From: Arthrobacter_N sp051262515
GTDB taxonomy: Bacteria; Actinomycetota; Actinomycetes; Actinomycetales; Micrococcaceae
Assembly: GCF_051262515.1 (NCBI RefSeq)
Contig: NZ_JBIMER010000001.1
Coordinates: 310,001-374,000, forward strand
Direction: 5' to 3'
Length of the DNA stretch: 64,000 nucleotides
Each line of letters starts with the position of its first letter. Within the stretch, counting starts at the first letter, position 1. Position numbers and translations under genes: made by a program. The notes below the pieces were generated by a model. It did not search any database. It saw only the letters and a list, made by a program, of their open reading frames with translations, and was not told the origin of the DNA. This document shows positions 9,065 through 17,877 of the stretch, in pieces.

Positions 9065-10075
9065 GTGACTACTCGTGTTGGCATTAATGGCTTCGGACGC
9101 ATCGGACGCAACTTCCTGCGCGCCAGCCTCGCCCAGACGGCGGACATTGAAATCGTCGCCGTCAACGACCTCGGCTCGATCGACGACCTGGCGATGCTGC
9201 TGAAGTACGATTCCGTCCTTGGACGCCTCGACCGCGAGGTCGTCGTCGACTCCGACCACCTCGTCGTCGGTGAACAGCGCATCAAGGTCCTATCGCAGCG
9301 CAACCCGGCGGACCTCGGCTGGGGCGAGCTCGGCGTCGACGTCGTCATCGAATCGACCGGCTTCTTCACCAAGGCCGCCGACGCCCAAGGCCACATCACC
9401 GCCGGGGCCAAGAAGGTCATCATCTCCGCGCCCGCCACCGACGAGGACCTCACCATCGTCATGGGCGTCAACCACGACAAGTACGACGCCGACAAGCACC
9501 ACATCATCTCCAACGCGTCGTGCACCACGAACTGCCTGGGCCCCGTGGCCAAGGTCCTGAACGACCAGTTCGGGATCGTCGATGGACTCATGACCACGAT
9601 CCACGCATACACCGCCGACCAGAACCTGCAGGACGCGCCGCACAAGGATCCCCGCCGTGCCCGCGCCGCCGCGCTGAACATGGTTCCGACGTCCACCGGT
9701 GCCGCCAAGGCCATTGGACTGGTCCTGCCGGAGCTCAAGGGCAAGCTCGACGGATACGCCATGCGCGTGCCGGTCCCGACCGGGTCCGCCACGGACCTCA
9801 CGGTGACACTGGCCCGCGAGACCACGGCGGAAGAGATCAACGCCGCGTTCAAGAAGGCCGCCGCGGAGGGACCGCTCAAGGGCTTCCTGAAGTACAACGA
9901 GGACCCCATCGTCTCCACGGACATCGTGACGGATCCGTCGTCGGCCATCTTCGACGCGCCCCTGACCAAGGTCATCGGCAGCACCGTGAAGGTGCTGGCC
10001 TGGTACGACAACGAGTGGGGCTACAGCTCCCGGCTGGTGGACCTGACGGAGTATGTCGGCGGCAAGCTGGCGTAG
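9065..10075 (+). CDS. gap: Glyceraldehyde-3-phosphate dehydrogenase, type I
   Basis: A 336-residue phosphorylating GAPDH that oxidises glyceraldehyde-3-phosphate to 1,3-bisphosphoglycerate in glycolysis. The NAD-binding start GINGFGRIGR is at residues 6-15. The catalytic cysteine is Cys153 in NASCTTNCLG, and the substrate-binding block ends in WYDNEWGYSSRL near the C-terminus. The GTG at 9065 is preferred: AAGGAG (9050-9055) lies 9 nt upstream and the protein then begins as typical GAPDHs do. An upstream in-frame ATG at 8993 would add 24 low-complexity residues. pgk, tpiA and secG follow in the same direction, the standard actinobacterial gap-pgk-tpi arrangement. Confidence 0.97.
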   Translation: MTTRVGINGFGRIGRNFLRASLAQTADIEIVAVNDLGSIDDLAMLLKYDSVLGRLDREVVVDSDHLVVGEQRIKVLSQRNPADLGWGELGVDVVIESTGFFTKAADAQGHITAGAKKVIISAPATDEDLTIVMGVNHDKYDADKHHIISNASCTTNCLGPVAKVLNDQFGIVDGLMTTIHAYTADQNLQDAPHKDPRRARAAALNMVPTSTGAAKAIGLVLPELKGKLDGYAMRVPVPTGSATDLTVTLARETTAEEINAAFKKAAAEGPLKGFLKYNEDPIVSTDIVTDPSSAIFDAPLTKVIGSTVKVLAWYDNEWGYSSRLVDLTEYVGGKLA

Positions 10076-10101
10076 GTACGGGATTCGGATAGCCTAAGCG
10101 C

Positions 10102-11331
10102 ATGACTTCTCGCACTCTCGACGATCTGCTCGCCGACGGCGTCCGTGGGCGGCGCGTTCTGGTCCGTAGCGACCTGAACGTGCCGCTCGACGGTTCCACC
10201 GTCACGGACGACGGACGCGTACGCGCGTCCCTCCCGGTCCTCTCCAAACTGGTCGACGCCGGCGCCCGCGTCATCGTGATGGCCCACCTCGGGCGGCCCA
10301 AGGGCTCCCCGGACCCCAAGTACTCGATCGCCCCGGCGGGCGAACGTCTCCGCGAACTCGCGGACTTTCCCGTGGCCATCGCCGGGGACGTCGTTGGCGA
10401 CAGCGCGCGCGCTGGTGCAGCCTCCCTGGCGGACGGAGAAGTGCTGCTCCTCGAAAACATCCGGTTCGACGCCCGCGAAACCAGCAAGGACGACGCCGAA
10501 CGCGCCGCCCTGGCAGGCGAGCTCAAGGCCCTGACCGGCGGGAACGGCGCCTACGTGGACGACGCGTTCGGCGCCGTCCACCGCAAGCACGCCTCGGTGT
10601 TCGACATCGCCGCAGTCCTGCCGTCCTACCAGGGCGAACTGGTCCGCACGGAGGTGGAGGTCCTCAAGACCCTCACCGAAAGCCCCAAGCGGCCGTTCGT
10701 CGTCGTGCTGGGCGGGTCCAAGGTCTCGGACAAGCTCGCCGTCATCGACAAGCTGCTCGGCCGTGCGGACCAGCTGCTCATCGGCGGCGGAATGGCCTTC
10801 ACTTTCCTGCGGGCGCAGGGCCACGGTGTCGGCGCCAGCCTGTTGGAGTCCGACCAGCTGGACTCGGTGCGCGGCTACCTCGCGCGCGCCAAGGAGATCG
10901 GCTGCGACATCATCCTGCCCACGGACATCGTGGTTGCCTCGAAGTTCGGCGCGGACGCGGAGCATGAGGTGCTGGCCGCCGACGACATCGAGGGCGGATC
11001 GTTCGGCGCCACCGGGCTCGGGCTGGACATCGGACCGGCGTCCGGGGATGCCTTCGCGAGCTACATCCGCTCCGCCAACACGGTCTTCTGGAACGGTCCC
11101 ATGGGAGTGTTCGAAATCGACGCGTTCTCGGGAGGCACGCGGGCGGTTGCCCAGGCGCTGGCCGACTCCGAGGCGTTCAGCGTGGTCGGGGGCGGAGACT
11201 CCGCCGCGGCCGTCCGCACGCTAGGGTTCCGCGACGACGACTTCAGCCATATCTCCACGGGCGGCGGTGCCAGCCTCGAGTACCTCGAGGGCAAGGAACT
11301 GCCGGGCCTGACAGCATTGGAAGGCAAATAA
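10102..11331 (+). CDS. pgk: Phosphoglycerate kinase
   Basis: A 409-residue enzyme that transfers the phosphate of 1,3-bisphosphoglycerate to ADP. The N-terminal substrate domain shows VLVRSDLNVPLDG near residues 19-31 and AHLGRPKG near 57-64. The C-terminal nucleotide domain shows VLGGSKVSDK and the end motif GGGDSAAAVRTLG near 360-372. TAGCCT (10090-10095) lies exactly 6 nt before the ATG with no Shine-Dalgarno sequence, so pgk may have its own leaderless promoter in addition to read-through from gap. tpiA starts 4 nt after the stop. Confidence 0.97.
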   Translation: MTSRTLDDLLADGVRGRRVLVRSDLNVPLDGSTVTDDGRVRASLPVLSKLVDAGARVIVMAHLGRPKGSPDPKYSIAPAGERLRELADFPVAIAGDVVGDSARAGAASLADGEVLLLENIRFDARETSKDDAERAALAGELKALTGGNGAYVDDAFGAVHRKHASVFDIAAVLPSYQGELVRTEVEVLKTLTESPKRPFVVVLGGSKVSDKLAVIDKLLGRADQLLIGGGMAFTFLRAQGHGVGASLLESDQLDSVRGYLARAKEIGCDIILPTDIVVASKFGADAEHEVLAADDIEGGSFGATGLGLDIGPASGDAFASYIRSANTVFWNGPMGVFEIDAFSGGTRAVAQALADSEAFSVVGGGDSAAAVRTLGFRDDDFSHISTGGGASLEYLEGKELPGLTALEGK

Positions 11332-11335
11332 CCAC

Positions 11336-12151
11336 ATGACGACATCCACGAACGGAAAGTTCGACCGCACGCCGCTGATTGCCGGCAACTGGAAGATGAA
11401 CATGGACCACGCGCAGGGCATCACCCTGCTCCAAAAACTGGCGTGGACCCTCGACGACGCAAAGCACGATTTCGGCCGGGTGGAGGTTGCGGTCTTCCCT
11501 CCGTTCACGGATTTGCGCGGCGTGCAGACGCTCGTGGCCGGCGACGACCTTCCGGTCGTCTACGGGGGCCAGGACCTTTCGCCCCACGACTCCGGGGCGT
11601 ACACCGGCGACATCTCCGGGCAGTTCCTCTCCAAGCTCGGTTGCAGCTACGTGCTGGTCGGACACAGCGAGCGCCGGACTATCCACGGCGAATCGGACGA
11701 GACGCTTCGGGCCAAGGTGGAGGCGGCCTACCGCCATTCGCTGGTTCCGATTCTCTGCGTCGGAGAGGGGCTCGAGGTCAGGCAGGCGGGGGAGCACGTC
11801 GAGCACACGTTGGCGCAGCTGCGCGCCAACCTCCAGTCGCTCCCGGCCGAACAGGCAGCCAACCTCGTGGTTGCCTACGAGCCGGTCTGGGCCATCGGCA
11901 CGGGCGAGGTGGCGGGTCCGCAGGACGCGCAGGAAATGTGCGCCGCGATCCGCACGGAGCTGACGGATCTCTACGACGCGCGGACGGCGGCCGGGATCCG
12001 GCTGCTGTACGGCGGATCCGTCAAGGCCGCGAATGCCGCCGCGATCCTCCGGGAACGCGACGTGGACGGACTGCTTGTCGGGGGTGCCAGCCTGGACCCC
12101 GCGGAGTTTGCTAGCATTGTCAGGTTCGAGCACCATCTGGTGACCGACTAG
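11336..12151 (+). CDS. tpiA: Triosephosphate isomerase
   Basis: A 271-residue TIM-barrel enzyme interconverting dihydroxyacetone phosphate and glyceraldehyde-3-phosphate. Catalytic His110 is seen in LVGHSERR and Glu182 in AYEPVWAIGTG. The N-terminal AGNWKMN with the catalytic lysine lies near residues 17-23, and the phosphate-binding loop LYGGSVK near 223-229. The ATG is 4 nt after the pgk stop, consistent with coupled translation. Confidence 0.97.
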   Translation: MTTSTNGKFDRTPLIAGNWKMNMDHAQGITLLQKLAWTLDDAKHDFGRVEVAVFPPFTDLRGVQTLVAGDDLPVVYGGQDLSPHDSGAYTGDISGQFLSKLGCSYVLVGHSERRTIHGESDETLRAKVEAAYRHSLVPILCVGEGLEVRQAGEHVEHTLAQLRANLQSLPAEQAANLVVAYEPVWAIGTGEVAGPQDAQEMCAAIRTELTDLYDARTAAGIRLLYGGSVKAANAAAILRERDVDGLLVGGASLDPAEFASIVRFEHHLVTD

Positions 12152-12186
12152 CCGGCTGACAAGCCGTCGTTGACCGAAAGGCCGTA

Positions 12187-12438
12187 GTGGACGCACTTAA
12201 GATTGTCCTGCAGGTGGTGCTCGGCATCACCAGCCTCCTGCTGACCATGCTGATCCTCCTGCACAAGGGGCGCGGCGGCGGCATGTCGGACATGTTCGGC
12301 GGCGGCGTGACAAGCAACCTCGGGTCATCCGGTGTCGCCGAACGGAACCTGAACCGCATCACCGTGGTGCTCGGGCTGGCTTGGGGTGCCGTCATCATCG
12401 CGCTCGGGCTGGTCATGCGCTTCTCGGCGGAGTCCTAG
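12187..12438 (+). CDS. secG: Preprotein translocase subunit SecG
   Basis: An 83-residue membrane protein of the SecYEG translocon. Two hydrophobic segments (about residues 3-23 and 58-77) flank the conserved cytoplasmic loop HKGRGGGMSDMFGGG. The GTG start has GAAAGG just upstream. Its place after tpiA is conserved in actinobacteria. It is the last gene of the + glycolytic run and ends 35 bp before a strong terminator. Confidence 0.93.
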   Translation: MDALKIVLQVVLGITSLLLTMLILLHKGRGGGMSDMFGGGVTSNLGSSGVAERNLNRITVVLGLAWGAVIIALGLVMRFSAES

Positions 12439-12473
12439 CGCACGGGGCATAAAGCACAGTTGTAAGAACAGAT

Positions 12474-12514
12474 AAGGATGGCGGCTTCCACACCGGAAGC
12501 CGCCATCCTTTTTG
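12474..12514. terminator. Bidirectional intrinsic terminator between secG and opcA
   Basis: A perfect 16-bp stem, AAGGATGGCGGCTTCC (12474-12489) with GGAAGCCGCCATCCTT (12495-12510), a 5-nt loop, and T-rich sequence on the + side; the A-rich 5' flank gives a short T-tract on the other strand. It lies between two convergent operons and can end both. Confidence 0.9.
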
Positions 12515-12548
12515 TTCCGCCGCGTTGAGCGGCGGCGGAACCCGCAGC

Positions 12549-13490
12549 TTAGCGTTCGCTGGCCGTCACGCTGCGCAGGTTCGTGCGAGGCAGCCCCTCG
12601 CGAAGGACCTCCCCGAACACCTCGTCGGGGTCCAGCCGCCGCAGTTCCTCGGACAGGCACTCGGAGAGGTGGCGCCGCGGAAGCGAGATGCGCTGCACCT
12701 GTTGCCCGGGCTGATAGAGCTCGGCGACGTCGTTGTCCGGGCGCGTGAGCACCACGTCGCCGTCGGCGCGGGCGAAGCGGACGCTGCGCACCCCCGTGCC
12801 GGCCGCCGAGGAGGCGATGGTCACTGGCACGTGGAGGAAGAGGGTCAGCCAAGCCGCCAGCAGGACCGTGCTGGGGGAGTCGGCCGCCCCCTTCACCGTC
12901 ATTGCTTGGACCTCGGCGGGATCCAGCTGGTCGAGCACTGCCGCCAGCTGGGCTCGCCACAGCGTCAGTCGCGTCCACGCGAGATCGGTGTCGCCGGCCA
13001 CGTAGGCATCGGCCAATGCGAAGAGGGCCCGTCGCGGATCGTCCTCGCTTCCCGAATCCGTGATGCGCCGGTGCGCGATGCGGCCGATTCCCGTTGCCGA
13101 CGCCTTCTCCGGCGCCCCGTGGGGCCACCACGCCACGATGGGCGCATCGGGGAGCAGCAGTGCCGCCACGAGGGACTCGTCGGCGTGGCTGAGTTCTCCG
13201 TGCACATGCAGCACCACGACCTCGGAGGCCCCCGCGTCCCCTCCGACCCGAATCTGTCCGTTCAGGGCGGTGGGCGCGTCCTTGTTCCCCTCGACGACCA
13301 CGATGATCCGGCACGGGTGTTCGCGGCTGGCGAGGTTGGCGGCGGCAATCGCGTCCTCCTCGAAGCCGTCGCGCGTGACCACGACCAGGGTGAGCACGCG
13401 GCTGAGTGCCACCACGCCGCCCGTTTCGCGGAGATTCATCAGTTCCTTGGCCAGTTTCGAGGCCGTGGTTCCGGGCTGGTCCACGATCAT
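12549..13490 (-). CDS. opcA: Glucose-6-phosphate dehydrogenase assembly protein OpcA
   Basis: A 313-residue OpcA homologue. OpcA is an allosteric partner needed for full activity of glucose-6-phosphate dehydrogenase in cyanobacteria and actinobacteria. Recognisable blocks include the early VVALSRVLTLVVVT, the HPCRIIVVVEG strand and LLLPDAPIVAWWPHG. Its ATG overlaps the zwf stop as ATGA, so translation is coupled to its partner enzyme. In many relatives, including M. tuberculosis, a 6-phosphogluconolactonase gene follows; here the operon ends instead at the shared terminator. Confidence 0.93.
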   Translation of the reverse strand: MIVDQPGTTASKLAKELMNLRETGGVVALSRVLTLVVVTRDGFEEDAIAAANLASREHPCRIIVVVEGNKDAPTALNGQIRVGGDAGASEVVVLHVHGELSHADESLVAALLLPDAPIVAWWPHGAPEKASATGIGRIAHRRITDSGSEDDPRRALFALADAYVAGDTDLAWTRLTLWRAQLAAVLDQLDPAEVQAMTVKGAADSPSTVLLAAWLTLFLHVPVTIASSAAGTGVRSVRFARADGDVVLTRPDNDVAELYQPGQQVQRISLPRRHLSECLSEELRRLDPDEVFGEVLREGLPRTNLRSVTASER

Positions 13491-15037
13491 GGGCGCCGCC
13501 ACATCCTTCCATCGCGCGCGAGGAGCTCGTCGGCGGAAGCCGGTCCCCAGCTTCCGGGCGCATAGGGTTCGGGCTGCCCGTCCAGGCTGGCCCAATACTC
13601 CTCGAAGGGGTCGAGGATCTTCCAGGAGAGTTCCACCTCGGCGTGGCGGGGAAACAGCGGAGGTTCGCCAAGCAGCACGTCGAGGATCAGCCGCTCGTAG
13701 GCCTCCGGACTGGACTCCGTGAACGAATGCCCGTAGCCGAAGTCCATGGTGACGTCGCGGACCTCCATCTGGGTACCCGGTACCTTGGATCCGAAGCGGA
13801 TGGTGGCACCCTCGTCGGGCTGGACGCGGATCACCACGGCGTTCTGGCCGAAGTCGTCGCTCGCGTTGTCCCGGAACAGGAGGTTGGGGGCGCGTTTGAA
13901 GACGACGGCGATCTCCGTCACCCTTCGTCCCAGCCGCTTGCCGGCGCGAAGGTAGAAGGGAACCCCGGCCCAACGTCGCGTGTTGATGTCCACGCGGATC
14001 GCCGCAAAGGTTTCAGTGGTGGAATCGGGGTTGAACCCCTCCTCCTCGAGGAAGCCGGTGACCTTCTCGCCGCCCTGCCAGCCGCCGGAGTACTGTCCCC
14101 GCGCCGAGTGCGTGGAGAGGTCTTCCGGCAGACGGACCGCGCCGAGCACTTTTTCCTTTTCCGCGCGGAGGTGGTCGGCGTCGAAGGAAATGGGCTCCTC
14201 CATGGCGGTCAGGGCGAGCAGCTGGAGCAGGTGGTTCTGGATGACGTCGCGGGCGGCGCCGACGCCGTCATAGTATCCGGCGCGCCCGCCGATCCCGATG
14301 TCCTCCGCCATGGTGATCTGCACGTGGTCCACGTGGTTTGCGTTCCACAGCGGTTCGAAGAGCTGGTTGGCGAAGCGCAGTGCCAGCAGGTTCTGGACCG
14401 TCTCCTTGCCGAGGTAGTGGTCGATCCTGAACACGGCGTCGGGTGGGAAAACCGACTCGACGATCTCATTGAGTTCACGGGCGGAGGCGAGGTCGTGCCC
14501 GAAGGGCTTCTCGATCACCACGCGCCGCCACGGCATCTCCGTCGCGTTGTCCGCCTCTGGCTGGGCCAGTCCGTGCCTGGACAGCTGCTCGCACACCTGC
14601 TCGAACGAGTTCGGCGGGATGGAGAGGTAGAACGCATGGTTTCCGCGGGTTCCCCGGGACGCGGACAACTCGTCCAATGTCTCTCGGAGCCGGACAAAGG
14701 CCTCGTCGTCGCCGAAACCGCCGTTGACGAAGCGGAAACCGCCGGCCAGCTGTTCCCACACGGTCTCGTTGAACGGGGTGCGCGCGTTGTCGCGTACCCA
14801 GCCACGGACCTCGGACACGAAGTCCTCCCGCGACCAATCACGGCGGCCGAAACCCACCACCGCGAAGCTCGGCGGCAGCAGGCCCCGGTTGGCCAGGTCG
14901 TACACGGCGGGCATCAGCTTCTTGCGGGCGAGGTCTCCGGTGATGCCGAAGAAGACCAGGGCCGAGGGACCGGCGATGCGGTTCAGCCGCCGGTCCCTCC
15001 TGTCACGCAGGGGATTGCGCGAGGTGGTGTCTGGCAT
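13487..15037 (-). CDS. zwf: Glucose-6-phosphate 1-dehydrogenase
   Basis: A 516-residue enzyme that oxidises glucose-6-phosphate to 6-phosphogluconolactone with NADP, the entry step of the oxidative pentose phosphate pathway. The coenzyme-binding segment GITGDLARKKLMPA lies near residues 31-44 and the active-site block RIDHYLGKE near residue 200, with EKPFGHD shortly before it. Length is normal. It is the fourth gene of the tkt-tal-pgi-zwf-opcA run. The stop overlaps the opcA start by 4 bp, and pgi ends 43 bp upstream. Confidence 0.97.
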   Translation of the reverse strand: MPDTTSRNPLRDRRDRRLNRIAGPSALVFFGITGDLARKKLMPAVYDLANRGLLPPSFAVVGFGRRDWSREDFVSEVRGWVRDNARTPFNETVWEQLAGGFRFVNGGFGDDEAFVRLRETLDELSASRGTRGNHAFYLSIPPNSFEQVCEQLSRHGLAQPEADNATEMPWRRVVIEKPFGHDLASARELNEIVESVFPPDAVFRIDHYLGKETVQNLLALRFANQLFEPLWNANHVDHVQITMAEDIGIGGRAGYYDGVGAARDVIQNHLLQLLALTAMEEPISFDADHLRAEKEKVLGAVRLPEDLSTHSARGQYSGGWQGGEKVTGFLEEEGFNPDSTTETFAAIRVDINTRRWAGVPFYLRAGKRLGRRVTEIAVVFKRAPNLLFRDNASDDFGQNAVVIRVQPDEGATIRFGSKVPGTQMEVRDVTMDFGYGHSFTESSPEAYERLILDVLLGEPPLFPRHAEVELSWKILDPFEEYWASLDGQPEPYAPGSWGPASADELLARDGRMWRRP

Positions 15038-15080
15038 GGGTTTCTTTCATGAGGGGATTTCGGGGGACTGCTGGGGCGGA

Positions 15081-16709
15081 TTAGCCCTCCGAGGTGGTCA
15101 CCAGCGAGGCGACGGCCTCCCGCAGCTGGGCGATGCCGCCCACGCGGTCGTTGAGGTGGAGCCTCAACACCGGACGCCCGAGGTCGGCGAGGACCTGCCC
15201 GTCCCCGGCCGCCTGGGCCGAGATGAGCTGGCCGAACGTGAAGGGCCGCTCCGGGATGGAGATGTCCAACGCGGAGTCAGCGGTGATCAGCAGGTACACG
15301 CCGACCTTGGGTCCTCCCTTGTGGAACTGACCCGTGGAGTGCAGGAAGCGCGGGCCCCAGCCGAACGTGGTCGGACGCCCCGCCAGCGCGGCGAAGTCGT
15401 CCCGTAGGTCCGCGAGGCCCGCCTGACCCACCCGGTCCAGGTAGGCCTGGATGCTGACGTAGCCGTTGGCGGGGACCACATCCAGCAGCCGCCGCAGGGC
15501 ATCCGCCACGGTCTCGACGCCGTCCAGCAGCCCCGGTGTCGCGCGGAGTTCGATGTCCCCGTCGACCGCTTCCGAGGGCTGCGGTTCCGGCGTTGCGTCC
15601 AGAAGCCCGCGGGCGGCGTTCTTGGCGGCCTCGACGTCCGGCTGGTCGAACGGGTTGATGCCGAGCAGGTGCCCTGCGACGACCGTCGCGTACTCCCAGA
15701 GCATCAGCTGGCTTCCGAGGGACCCCGAGACGCACACCTGGTCGCCCAGGGGAGCCGCGGCGTCGTCGGAATCGGTGACGAGCCGCACCAGGAGGACATC
15801 GTCGGCCTGGGTCACGGTCTCGGGCGCGCCGGGCTCGGCGACGACGGGCAGCACTCCCGTGCCGTGCTTGCCGGTCGACTCGGCGATGAGCTGCTCCGCC
15901 CAGTCGGCGAAGCCCACGATTCCGGAGCCCTCGTCCACGAACACGATCTTGTCGCGCAACGGCGACGTCCCGGCCAGGGCAGCCCCGAGGCACAGGCCGA
16001 TGTTGTCGGCGTCGTCCTCGGCCAGGAATTCCGCGGCCTCCTCGGCCTCGTCCAGCAGAGACCCGATGTCGACACCGGCCAGGCCGGTGGGAACGAGTCC
16101 GAAGGCCGTGAGCGCGGAGTAGCGGCCGCCGACGTTGGGGTCGGCGTTGAAGACCGCACGGTACCCGGCCTCGCGCGAAGCCTTGTCCATGGGGGATCCG
16201 GGGTCCGTGACCACCACGATGCGGCTCGCGGGGTCCAGCCCCGCGTCGCCGAAGGCCTGCTCGAACACGCGACGCGCCGAATCGGTCTCCACCGTCGAAC
16301 CCGACTTGGAGGAGACGACCAGCACGGAGGTGGACAACCGGTCGGCTAGGGCGTTGCCGACCATCTCCGGATCCGTGCTATCCAGGACGACCAGCTCGAC
16401 GTCGGCCGTCGCGGCGATCACCTCGGGTGCGAGGGAGGAACCACCCATCCCCGCCAGGACCACGCGGTCCACGCCCTCGGCGCGGAGCTCGTCGCGCAGC
16501 CGCAGGATTTGTTCCACGAGCGGACGGGACGTCTCGCCGAGATCGACCCAGCCCAGCCGCACCGCCGCTTCGGATTCGGCCTCCGGTCCCCAGAGGGTGT
16601 GGTCCTTCCCCGCGATGCGCGAGGCGACCCTGTCTTCGACCAGGCGCGGCACGTGGGCCTCGATGGCGGCCAGCGCGGCCCCCGTCGCCTGGAACCCGAG
16701 GGCGCTCAC
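15081..16709 (-). CDS. pgi: Glucose-6-phosphate isomerase
   Basis: A 542-residue phosphoglucose isomerase of the actinobacterial type, interconverting glucose-6-phosphate and fructose-6-phosphate. SIS-fold features are visible: GMGGSSLAPEV near residues 88-98, the phosphate-binding SSKSGSTVET near 133-142 and FNADPNVGGRYSALTAFG near 187-204. The start is a GTG that directly abuts the tal stop codon, so the ribosome can pass from one to the other. In M. tuberculosis pgi lies elsewhere; here it sits inside the pentose phosphate operon between tal and zwf. Confidence 0.93.
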   Translation of the reverse strand: MSALGFQATGAALAAIEAHVPRLVEDRVASRIAGKDHTLWGPEAESEAAVRLGWVDLGETSRPLVEQILRLRDELRAEGVDRVVLAGMGGSSLAPEVIAATADVELVVLDSTDPEMVGNALADRLSTSVLVVSSKSGSTVETDSARRVFEQAFGDAGLDPASRIVVVTDPGSPMDKASREAGYRAVFNADPNVGGRYSALTAFGLVPTGLAGVDIGSLLDEAEEAAEFLAEDDADNIGLCLGAALAGTSPLRDKIVFVDEGSGIVGFADWAEQLIAESTGKHGTGVLPVVAEPGAPETVTQADDVLLVRLVTDSDDAAAPLGDQVCVSGSLGSQLMLWEYATVVAGHLLGINPFDQPDVEAAKNAARGLLDATPEPQPSEAVDGDIELRATPGLLDGVETVADALRRLLDVVPANGYVSIQAYLDRVGQAGLADLRDDFAALAGRPTTFGWGPRFLHSTGQFHKGGPKVGVYLLITADSALDISIPERPFTFGQLISAQAAGDGQVLADLGRPVLRLHLNDRVGGIAQLREAVASLVTTSEG

Positions 16710-17831
16710 CTAGGCACCGGCCTTGGCGGAGTCCAAGGCAATGCGGACGTCCTCGAGCAGTTCGGCCCAGGAGGCCTCGAACTTTTCGACACCCTCCCGC
16801 TCCAGCAGGCCAACGACGTCGTTGTAGTCGATGCCCTGCGCAGCGAGGGCGTCCAGGACGGCGTTCGAGTCCGCATAGGTTCCGGTGACGGTGTCGCCGG
16901 TGACCTCGGCGTGGTCGGCGGTCGCATCGAGCGTCTTTTCCGGCATGGTGTTCACGACGTGGGGCGCGACCAGCCCAGTCACGTACATCGTGTCCTGGTA
17001 CGCCGGGTCCTTGACGCCGGTGGATGCCCACAACGGGCGCTGCGGGCGCGCGCCCGCGGCGGCCAGAACGGCCCAGCGCTCCGAGGAGAAGAGCTCCTCG
17101 TAGACCTGGTAGGCCAGCCGCGCGTTGGCCAGTCCGGCCTTGCCACGAAGCGACAGGGCCTCTTCGGTGCCGACGGCGTCCAGCCGCTTGTCGACCTCGG
17201 CGTCCACGCGGGAGACGAAGAAGGAAGCCACGGAGTGGAGCTTGGACAGATCGTGGCCGTTCTCCTTGGCCTCCTCGAGTCCCTGCATGAACGCGTTGAC
17301 CACGGCGCGGTAGCGCTCCAGCGAGAAGATCAGCGTCACGTTGACGCTGATGCCCTCGGCCAGGGTGGCCGTAATGGCCGAGAGGCCTTCGAGGGTCGCG
17401 GGGATCTTGATCAGGACGTTTTCGCGGCCGACCTTGTCGTGGAGCTTCTGGGCCTCGGCCGCGGTCGCGGCGGTGTCGGCGGAGATCCGGGGATCGACCT
17501 CAAGGGAGACGCGGCCGTCGACGCCGTCGGTTGCCGTGGCGACGGGCAAGAAGAGGTCGCACGCTTCGGCGACATCGGACGTGGTGATCTCGAAGACGGC
17601 GCGCTCGACGTCGGCGCCCGCGGCCGCGAGCTCGGCGACCTGCGCGGCGTAGGACGCGTCGCCGTTCTTCAGCGCGGCGGCGAAGATCGACGGGTTGGTC
17701 GTCACACCGACGACGTTCTTCTCCTCGATCAACTTGCGCAGCGAACCCGACTCGAGCCGGTCGCGGGACAGGTCGTCGAGCCAGATGGAGACTCCGGCGG
17801 CCGAAAGGGCCTCGGTGTTGGGGTTGCTCAT
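16710..17831 (-). CDS. tal: Transaldolase
   Basis: A 373-residue transaldolase that moves a dihydroxyacetone unit between sugar phosphates in the non-oxidative pentose phosphate branch. The N-terminal block IWLDDLSRDRL and GVTTNPSIF (near residues 42-50) are typical, and the Schiff-base lysine is expected in NVLIKIPAT near residue 140. The C-terminal half holds VASFFVSRVD and RPLWASTGVKDP. The ATG at 17831 follows a GGAAGGAAAC ribosome site read on the - strand. tkt ends 46 bp upstream. Confidence 0.96.
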   Translation of the reverse strand: MSNPNTEALSAAGVSIWLDDLSRDRLESGSLRKLIEEKNVVGVTTNPSIFAAALKNGDASYAAQVAELAAAGADVERAVFEITTSDVAEACDLFLPVATATDGVDGRVSLEVDPRISADTAATAAEAQKLHDKVGRENVLIKIPATLEGLSAITATLAEGISVNVTLIFSLERYRAVVNAFMQGLEEAKENGHDLSKLHSVASFFVSRVDAEVDKRLDAVGTEEALSLRGKAGLANARLAYQVYEELFSSERWAVLAAAGARPQRPLWASTGVKDPAYQDTMYVTGLVAPHVVNTMPEKTLDATADHAEVTGDTVTGTYADSNAVLDALAAQGIDYNDVVGLLEREGVEKFEASWAELLEDVRIALDSAKAGA

Positions 17832-17877
17832 GGTTGTTTCCTTCCGTGGATCGTCAATGGGGCTGGCGGTGTCGAGG

